Made by a program: the position numbers and the translations under genes | Source of the DNA: Phycisphaerales bacterium UBA4658 | GTDB lineage: Bacteria > Planctomycetota > Phycisphaerae > Phycisphaerales > UBA1924 | Length of the DNA: 10,253 nt | Direction: 5' to 3' | NCBI GenBank assembly: GCA_002405485.1 | Contig: DHLW01000096.1 | Coordinates: 42,490-52,742, forward strand | The notes under the pieces: generated by a model | The model's input: the letters and a program-made list of their open reading frames with translations, nothing else | The model's database searches: none | What the model was told of the DNA's origin: nothing | Part shown: positions 5,231 through 10,253 of the stretch, one piece after another | How the letters are laid out: every line of letters begins with the position of its first letter | Numbering within the stretch: position 1 is the first letter of the stretch

Positions 5231-7474
5231 CTAGCCCGGGCCCGTCGGCTTGCCGGAGGCCATGTTCACGTACCGCGCCAGCGACATCACCGGGAAGTAG
5301 TGGCGATACATGTTGTACCGCAGATAGAACACCTTGGGAAAACCCGTGCCGGTGAAGAAGTGCTCGCTCCAGCTGCCGGCCTTGTCGGAGACAAAGTCCG
5401 TGGCCGCGTGCTCGTCGGTCCCGGGATCAAAGGTCTCCACGCCCGTGCAGCAGGCGGGGGTGAATGGCGGCTTGTCCTCGTAGAGCTGGTGATCGCACAG
5501 CCAGCGCACCGCCCGGATCACCGCGGGATCCGTCGTTTCACACGCGTAGAGCAGGCAGGCCAGCCCCCACGCCGTCTGGCTCGCGGTGCTCGGGCCCTTG
5601 CCCATGAGCGTGCGGTCCAGATAGCTGTCGGCCGTCTCACCAAAGCCCCCGTCGGGATTCTGCACGCTCTTGATCCACGCGATCGCCCGCCGGATCGCCG
5701 GATGGTCCTTGGGCAGCCCGGCATATGTCAGCCCGCCCAGGGCCTGCCACGTGCCATAGATGTAGTTGTTGCCCCAGCGGCCCCACCAGCACCCCTCGGG
5801 TTCCTGCTTGTTCAGCAGGTAGCGCACGGCGTTCACGATCGCCGGGTGATCCGCCGCCATGCCGCACGTCACCAGCGACTCGATCGTGCGCCCGGTGATG
5901 TCGGCGCAGCTCGGGTCCTGCATGGCGTTGTGGTCGGCGAAGGGGATCGCCTCCATCCACTCGCGGTGCGTGGTCTTGTCGAATGCGGCCCATCCGCCGT
6001 CGTCGTTCTGCATCGCCACGATCCAGCGGAACGCCTTGGCCGCGGTCTCGCGATTGATCGTCTCGCCCCGCCGATCGCCGGCCCGCATGAGCGCCTTGGC
6101 GATCATCGCCGTGTCGTCGATGTCGGGGTACCAGTCGTTGTGATACTCAAAGGCCCACGCCGCGGCCTCGGCCCCCAGGCGGATGTGCCGGTCTTCCGGC
6201 CGCAGGTTGCGCACCCAGTCGCCGGTCATCTTCACCTGGCGGGCGATGAGCCAGTCGCAGACGCTCGCGATCTCGCCGCTCTTCTCGGCGGTCAATCCCG
6301 CCTCGGTGAGCGCGTACAGCGCAATGCCCGTGTCCCACACCGGGCTGAAGCACGGCTGCAGGCGCACGTGATCCAGCCGAGGGTCGTCGTTGGGTTCATC
6401 CAGCATGAAGTCATCCAGATCGCGCTCGGCCTTCTGGATGATCGGGTGCGTCCGCGGATACCCAAGGGCCTGGAACGCGACCTGCAGATACACCATCGGC
6501 GGGAAGATCGCTCCGAGCCCCTCGGTCGTCTCCGGACGCACCCGATCGACGATCCACGCCTCCGCCGCCTTGATCGCCGAGGAGCGCATCGGCGAGAGCT
6601 TCAGATGCTGCACGACCTTCAGCAGCCGATCGCAGAGCAGGAAGAAGTTCTTCCAGCACACCGGCTCATCGTGCTGCCAGGGCTTGGCAAGCTGCCGCTT
6701 GTACTTCGGGTTGACGAACAGCTCGTCGATGTTCACCGGATTGCCGCGCGGGTCGCGCACCTGGCGTGCCGGGCGCAGCGCCGAGCAGATCGCCAGCGGC
6801 AGGATCATCGTCCGCGTCCACGCCGAGACCTTGTCCATGTGAAACGGGAACCACCGCGGGAGGAACACGATCTCCGGCGGGATCGCCGGGCACGCGTCCC
6901 AGTCCACGCACCCCATGCACGCGAGATAGAAGGTGCTGAAGGTGTTGCACTTCTCCGCACCGCCAAGCGCGATGATCCGCTCGCGGGCCTTGCGCATGTG
7001 CGGGGCGTTCACGTCATCGCCCATCGCCTTGAGCGCGAGATACGCCTTCACGCACCCGCTGATGTCCGGCGCTGAGCCCGGATACTGCCCCCACGACCCG
7101 TCCTCGCGCTGCACCAGCCGCAGGTGATTGGCGATCCGCTCGAACGTGCGACGCCCGGGCCGCGTTGGAAGCGTCTCGCCACGCGTCGGCAGCCGCTCGC
7201 CGAACACGTCCTCGTCGTGCTCCTGCCCCAGGATGAACTTCATGAGCAGATACTCGCTGGAGAGGATCGAGTCCCCCTCCAGCTCGGCGCACCAGTGCCG
7301 CGAGCCGGGCGCCGATTCCGGAGCCCGATCCTCCCGCAGCTTGCCAAGAAGCGACCGCGTCGCTTCCGCAAGGGCGCTCGCGGCCCGCAGCGGCAGCCGC
7401 TCGTCATGGTCTCCAGGCCGCGCCGACGCGGCGTGGTGGGCGTTCGTTGCAGGCACGGAAATCGTCTGGCTCAT
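5231..7474 (-). CDS. shc: Squalene-hopene cyclase
   Basis: The product (747 aa from ATG 7474) converts squalene to hopene or diplopterol, the core of hopanoids, at the cytoplasmic membrane. It has the catalytic acid motif DIDDTA (451-456), VWDT (379-382), and repeated QW-type motifs: QREDGSWG (122-129), QNDDGGWAAF (489-498), QEPEGCWWG (557-565) and QNPDGGFGE (605-613). The signatures DPSCADITGR, NYIYGTWQAL and FTGTGFPKVFYLRY are typical of bacterial SHC rather than of oxidosqualene cyclase. The family is usually ~630-720 residues; the excess is a polar N-terminal ~30 residues and an insertion at about 664-699, between CDHQL and GSWSEHFFTGTGFP. A GTG at 7480 is a possible start two codons earlier. 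It follows the glycosyltransferase by 98 bp on the same strand and precedes sucD by 18 bp. No squalene synthesis genes (hpnCDE) are in the window. Confidence 0.95.
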   Translation of the reverse strand: MSQTISVPATNAHHAASARPGDHDERLPLRAASALAEATRSLLGKLREDRAPESAPGSRHWCAELEGDSILSSEYLLMKFILGQEHDEDVFGERLPTRGETLPTRPGRRTFERIANHLRLVQREDGSWGQYPGSAPDISGCVKAYLALKAMGDDVNAPHMRKARERIIALGGAEKCNTFSTFYLACMGCVDWDACPAIPPEIVFLPRWFPFHMDKVSAWTRTMILPLAICSALRPARQVRDPRGNPVNIDELFVNPKYKRQLAKPWQHDEPVCWKNFFLLCDRLLKVVQHLKLSPMRSSAIKAAEAWIVDRVRPETTEGLGAIFPPMVYLQVAFQALGYPRTHPIIQKAERDLDDFMLDEPNDDPRLDHVRLQPCFSPVWDTGIALYALTEAGLTAEKSGEIASVCDWLIARQVKMTGDWVRNLRPEDRHIRLGAEAAAWAFEYHNDWYPDIDDTAMIAKALMRAGDRRGETINRETAAKAFRWIVAMQNDDGGWAAFDKTTHREWMEAIPFADHNAMQDPSCADITGRTIESLVTCGMAADHPAIVNAVRYLLNKQEPEGCWWGRWGNNYIYGTWQALGGLTYAGLPKDHPAIRRAIAWIKSVQNPDGGFGETADSYLDRTLMGKGPSTASQTAWGLACLLYACETTDPAVIRAVRWLCDHQLYEDKPPFTPACCTGVETFDPGTDEHAATDFVSDKAGSWSEHFFTGTGFPKVFYLRYNMYRHYFPVMSLARYVNMASGKPTGPG

Positions 7475-7572
7475 GGGCACCGGGCGACAAAGTGAACAGT
7501 CAATCTGCGAAAACGGCGCGGCACGCGCTTCGAGGCAAGGATAGGGGCGCGTCAGAGGCGATCACGTCGCCA

Positions 7573-8835
7573 TCATCCCGTCGGCAAAAGGGCGTCCCAC
7601 GTCGACCCCTCGTCTTCCGGATCGCTCCGCCGCTCGCCCGCCGCCGCCTCGATCACTCCCGCAAGATCGTCGGCAAACCGGTCAAACCCAAGGTCCTTGC
7701 CCAGTTCCCCTGCCGCCCGCGAGGCCCGATCTCGCCACGCCGGATCGAGCACGAGCTTGAGGGCACGGATCCACGCGTCCACGCTCGGCACGTCGACCAC
7801 CGCGCCCGGCGAATCCTGGCTCGGGCTCCGCCAGCGGGCAAGCTCATATCCCGACGCCCCGCCCGCGGCCAGAATGGGCAGCCCCATGCGCAGCGCGTCC
7901 GCGGCCCCGCGCGACAGGCCCCCGGACTCGAACACCCCGCGATCGCACTTGGCCGGCAGCACCAGCCCGTCCACGCTCGAGAGCACCGCATCCAGCCGGG
8001 CCGTCAGCGGAACGATGCGGCACACGCGCTCCGCGCCGCATCGCACCACGCGCCCGTGCATCGCCACGCAGTCTTTGGCCACCACGATCATCGTCGGCGC
8101 CCTGGTCCGGTCTCGTGCCTGCAGCTCCGCCGCCGCGCCCAGCAGCGTGTCCAGCCGCCCGCCGACCGGAAGCGGCGCCAGCACGGCGAGCGCCACGCGA
8201 CCATGATCGATGTTCAACAGAGCCCGCGTGCTGGTCCTCAGCGCCGCGCGGACGTCGGTCGTCGGCGGGTCGATCGTGCTGAACGCGTCGATCTTGACGA
8301 CCCGCTCGCCAACGCCGCGGGCCTTGTGCAGCAGCCGCGACGCCTCGCCCGCCGACTGTGCGCCGATCGCCACCACGCGCCGGATCCTGGGCCCGTCGGG
8401 GAAGACGCGCAGCAGGTCGCTCGCCCATGCCCGAGCAAAGCCGTGATGTCGGAGCAGCGCGATCGCCCTGGATTTGAGCCCGAGCGTTCCGACCGTGCGG
8501 CTCATCCATGCCGACCCGCTGGGCTCAAGCGGCATCCACACCTCGCCCGAGACCACCCTGGAGAAGGACACGCTCGCGTCCCGATCCACGCCGCGCACCT
8601 GCCGCCGGGCCCACGCCGCAAAGCCCATCGGCCAGTCGGTTGCCGTCTGATCGAACGAGCCAAAGGCCCGCACGCTCGCGCACGAGGTGGTGAACGCCTC
8701 GCCGTCGTCCACGCTCTGCGCACGCAGATGCACCTCATGCCCGCGCCGCGCGAGCTCTCGGCAGACCCGCGCGACCAGCCCTCCGGACGTCCACGGCTGC
8801 CTCGCCGCCCGCCCACAGATGACCACGATCTTCAT
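7573..8835 (-). CDS. GT4-like (GT-B fold) glycosyltransferase
   Basis: The 420-residue product has GT-B architecture. The N-terminal MKIVVICGRAARQPWTSGG (1-19) and the following helix VARVCRELARRGHEVHL are the usual Rossmann start with a Gly-rich acceptor/donor loop. A middle segment ARAPTMIVVAKD corresponds to the start of the second domain, and VFESGGLSRGAADALRMGLP (301-320), ILAAGGASGYELA and a C-terminal helix bundle match the donor-sugar side. The canonical EX7E pair is not intact: D313 stands where the second Glu is expected, and the spacing to E303 is 10 rather than 8. It would act in the cytoplasm on a nucleotide-sugar donor; the sugar and acceptor cannot be read from the sequence. 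Its ATG overlaps the ligase stop (ATGA, 8832-8835), indicating translational coupling in a surface-polysaccharide pair. A longer in-frame extension to 9930 overlaps the ligase in another frame and is not used. Confidence 0.8.
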   Translation of the reverse strand: MKIVVICGRAARQPWTSGGLVARVCRELARRGHEVHLRAQSVDDGEAFTTSCASVRAFGSFDQTATDWPMGFAAWARRQVRGVDRDASVSFSRVVSGEVWMPLEPSGSAWMSRTVGTLGLKSRAIALLRHHGFARAWASDLLRVFPDGPRIRRVVAIGAQSAGEASRLLHKARGVGERVVKIDAFSTIDPPTTDVRAALRTSTRALLNIDHGRVALAVLAPLPVGGRLDTLLGAAAELQARDRTRAPTMIVVAKDCVAMHGRVVRCGAERVCRIVPLTARLDAVLSSVDGLVLPAKCDRGVFESGGLSRGAADALRMGLPILAAGGASGYELARWRSPSQDSPGAVVDVPSVDAWIRALKLVLDPAWRDRASRAAGELGKDLGFDRFADDLAGVIEAAAGERRSDPEDEGSTWDALLPTG

Positions 8836-10196
8836 GTTGCGGCCCCCGTTCCCCTTGGGCGCCGCTGTGCGCAGAGCCCAAGCAGCACGCACAGCAGGAT
8901 CGCCGTCTGCTGGTTGATCGCGATCGCATCGAACATCCCCGCAAGCCCGAGCCCGATGAGCGCAAGCGCCGGCCCGGCTTCGAGCGCCGATGCCCATCCG
9001 CCTTGACCCCCCCCGCCAGGTGTGCCAATGAGCCCATACCACGTGCCGGCGCCGAGCATGCCCAGCGTCAGCAGCAGCCCGGGCACGCCCAGCGTTGCCA
9101 GCGCGTGCAGGTACCACGAGTGCGCATGGGCATGCACCATCGGGGCGGCGTCGGCCGGAGCGCCAAGGGCTCGCGCCTCCTCCGGCCCGCGCGAGCGCAC
9201 CCACGGCTGGTACCCCCCCCCGCCAAGCCCAAGCACCGGGTGCTCCTTCCCCGCGGCCAGGGCCCATGACCACATCGCCAGCCGCATGCCCGTGTCGCTC
9301 GCATAGTTGCGATCGCTCATCGCCATGCGCACATCGTTGCGCGCCGCCTCCAGCCGGGCCCGCACGTGCTCTCCAGCACTCGCCCATGCGACGCCCACGC
9401 CGATCAATCCTGCCGCCATCGCCACCCCGATCGGCGCCAGCACCCGGCGCCGCGGCCGCACCTGCCAGAGGGCAAGCGCCGCGGCGATCGGCAACACGCC
9501 GGCCGCTGCGATCCACGCCCCGCGTGTGCCCGTGAGCCCAATGCCCACAAGCGGCAGCGCGCTCCCGAGTCCTCCGATGGCGCGCACGCCCCATCCGCGT
9601 CCCCACAGCGCAGGCGCCAGCCACAGCCCGAGCATCGCCACCAGCACCGAGCCCCCCGAGACCGGGTCCATCCATCCGCTGATGCGCCCCGGAGCCCGCT
9701 GGATCGGCAGCCCGAGCGCGCCGCCCGTGCTCGCATCGATCAGATGCAGCCACTGGGCCAAGAGCCCAACGAGCGACCCGGCGAGGATCGCCGCGATGAT
9801 CCACGAGCGTCGATCCAGCACGCACCACACGATCAGCATCGCCGGCAGGAAGCGTGCGCCCTGCACGTCCTGAAGCCAGGTCGCCGAGGTGCCCTTGGTC
9901 CACGCGATGCTCACGCCCGCCCACGCCCACGCCGCCAGCGTCACCCAGATCACGCGATCAAACGCCAGCGGCTCGAGAATGGGATGCTGCCCGGTCATGC
10001 GCACAACCAGGCAGATCAGCGCCGGCGCCCATGCGAGTTCCACCGCCATCGTCGGGCCGCACAGCATCGTGCACGCCGCGAGCGTCAGCCACAGGTGCAC
10101 CCGATACCCGATCGGATCACCCCGGCGCTGACTCGCAAACAGCGCATCCACCTCCGCCGAGGTCTGCAATCGGGGAATGTGCAGGCCGCCCGGCAT
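8832..10196 (-). CDS. O-antigen ligase/polymerase family membrane protein (WaaL/Wzy-like)
   Basis: The 454-residue product has roughly ten or more hydrophobic segments between residues 35 and 445 and one large polar loop at about 275-360. TGTRGAW (222-228) provides the conserved Arg near the start of the second half; the loop contains RLAMWSWALAAGKEHPVLG followed by a Gly-rich GGGGY; and HAHAHSWYLHALATLGVPG (355-373) matches the His-containing end of the loop and the next helix. This family transfers polyprenyl-linked glycan to an acceptor (WaaL) or polymerises it (Wzy) on the outer face of the inner membrane; the sequence alone does not separate the two roles. ATG at 10196; its TGA overlaps the glycosyltransferase ATG. 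Two poly-G tracts (on the coding strand) fall in Gly codons at 9213-9221 and 9007-9014. Only 38 bp separate its start from the terminal G run, so its promoter is not reliably visible. Confidence 0.85.
   Translation of the reverse strand: MPGGLHIPRLQTSAEVDALFASQRRGDPIGYRVHLWLTLAACTMLCGPTMAVELAWAPALICLVVRMTGQHPILEPLAFDRVIWVTLAAWAWAGVSIAWTKGTSATWLQDVQGARFLPAMLIVWCVLDRRSWIIAAILAGSLVGLLAQWLHLIDASTGGALGLPIQRAPGRISGWMDPVSGGSVLVAMLGLWLAPALWGRGWGVRAIGGLGSALPLVGIGLTGTRGAWIAAAGVLPIAAALALWQVRPRRRVLAPIGVAMAAGLIGVGVAWASAGEHVRARLEAARNDVRMAMSDRNYASDTGMRLAMWSWALAAGKEHPVLGLGGGGYQPWVRSRGPEEARALGAPADAAPMVHAHAHSWYLHALATLGVPGLLLTLGMLGAGTWYGLIGTPGGGGQGGWASALEAGPALALIGLGLAGMFDAIAINQQTAILLCVLLGLCAQRRPRGTGAAT
9007..9014 (-). 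repeat. G8 homopolymer tract (coding strand) in the ligase gene
   Basis: Eight consecutive C on the + strand, read as GGC GGG GGG GGT, encode the Gly run in TPGGGGQGG (392-400). Such tracts are slippage-prone in replication and in sequencing. Confidence 0.9.
9213..9221 (-). repeat. G9 homopolymer tract (coding strand) in the ligase gene
   Basis: Nine consecutive C on the + strand, read as GGC GGG GGG GGG TAC, encode GGGGY (325-329) inside the large polar loop. The tract contains G GGG GGG, a possible -1 slippery heptamer in the ligase frame. Confidence 0.9.
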
Positions 10197-10234
10197 CGTC
10201 CGGACTGTATGTGGTCTCAGTACGGCACCTGCTT

Positions 10235-10253
10235 GGGGGGGGGGGGGGGGGGG
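10235..10253. repeat. Terminal run of 19 G
   Basis: The last 19 bases are all G and the window ends within the run. It lies 38 bp upstream of the ligase start. It is most simply a contig-end artefact of two-colour sequencing (dark cycles called as G), although a genuine poly-G/C tract cannot be excluded. Confidence 0.85.

Noticed and set aside
4349..7075. A 908-codon open frame on the + strand opposite sucD and shc
   Set aside because: It is exactly antisense to two clear conserved genes, its translation is Arg/His/Pro/Ala-rich with no recognisable domain, and long antisense frames are expected in such GC-rich coding DNA.
7557..7571. Small hairpin (ggcga/tcgcc) after the glycosyltransferase stop as terminator
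   Set aside because: The stem has only 5-6 bp with no T-run, too weak to claim as a terminator.
8836..9930. N-terminal extension that would make the glycosyltransferase 785 residues
   Set aside because: It overlaps the ligase in another frame and is low-complexity Arg/Gly/Ala sequence; the family start MKIVVICG at 8835 overlaps the ligase stop. Kept only as a frameshift-fusion hypothesis in the findings.

Overview
This is a high-GC bacterial window with eight protein genes. The gene content suggests a planctomycete, possibly of the Phycisphaerae: a DIDDTA-type squalene-hopene cyclase, a short CxxC...CPEC zinc ribbon fused to membrane helices, and mostly poor Shine-Dalgarno sequences. That assignment is inference, since no rRNA or other marker gene is present. 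The window ends in a run of 19 G, which suggests a contig end or a sequencing artefact.

Left part (1-2892). The 3' end of a PDZ-domain protein gene is followed by three consecutive hairpins and then dinB (DNA polymerase IV), both on the + strand. dinB converges on a minus-strand gene encoding a short aspartokinase-like protein whose catalytic and substrate-binding motifs are eroded. A perfect 14-bp hairpin, with the dinB stop codon in its loop, lies between the two and probably terminates transcription from both sides.

Middle (2893-3438). This 546-bp interval has no confident gene but is rich in inverted repeats. A compound hairpin (3001-3069) is followed by a second hairpin (3073-3099) and by an 11-nt segment (3109-3119) that could pair with the same bases as the first hairpin. 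That mutually exclusive pairing resembles an attenuator or riboswitch-like leader. A possible 47-codon small ORF starts 5 nt after it, and two more perfect hairpins follow before a + strand gene for a zinc-ribbon membrane protein. The end of that gene overlaps the end of sucD by 53 bp, tail to tail.

Right part (4214-10196, all minus strand). Reading in the direction of transcription, the order is: O-antigen ligase/polymerase-like membrane protein, GT4-like glycosyltransferase (coupled by an ATGA overlap), squalene-hopene cyclase (98 bp later), and the succinyl-CoA ligase alpha subunit (18 bp later). The first three fit an envelope theme of surface glycans and hopanoids. sucD without sucC looks like an independent gene carried in the same transcript. 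Both SucD and the hopene cyclase carry internal insertions in otherwise well conserved regions. The ligase gene contains two poly-G tracts within a stretch where the glycosyltransferase reading frame is also open.

I see no tRNA, rRNA, CRISPR array, insertion sequence or phage gene. The most interesting signals are the structured intergenic region, the motif-degenerate aspartokinase-like protein and the homopolymer/frame arrangement in the ligase-glycosyltransferase pair.
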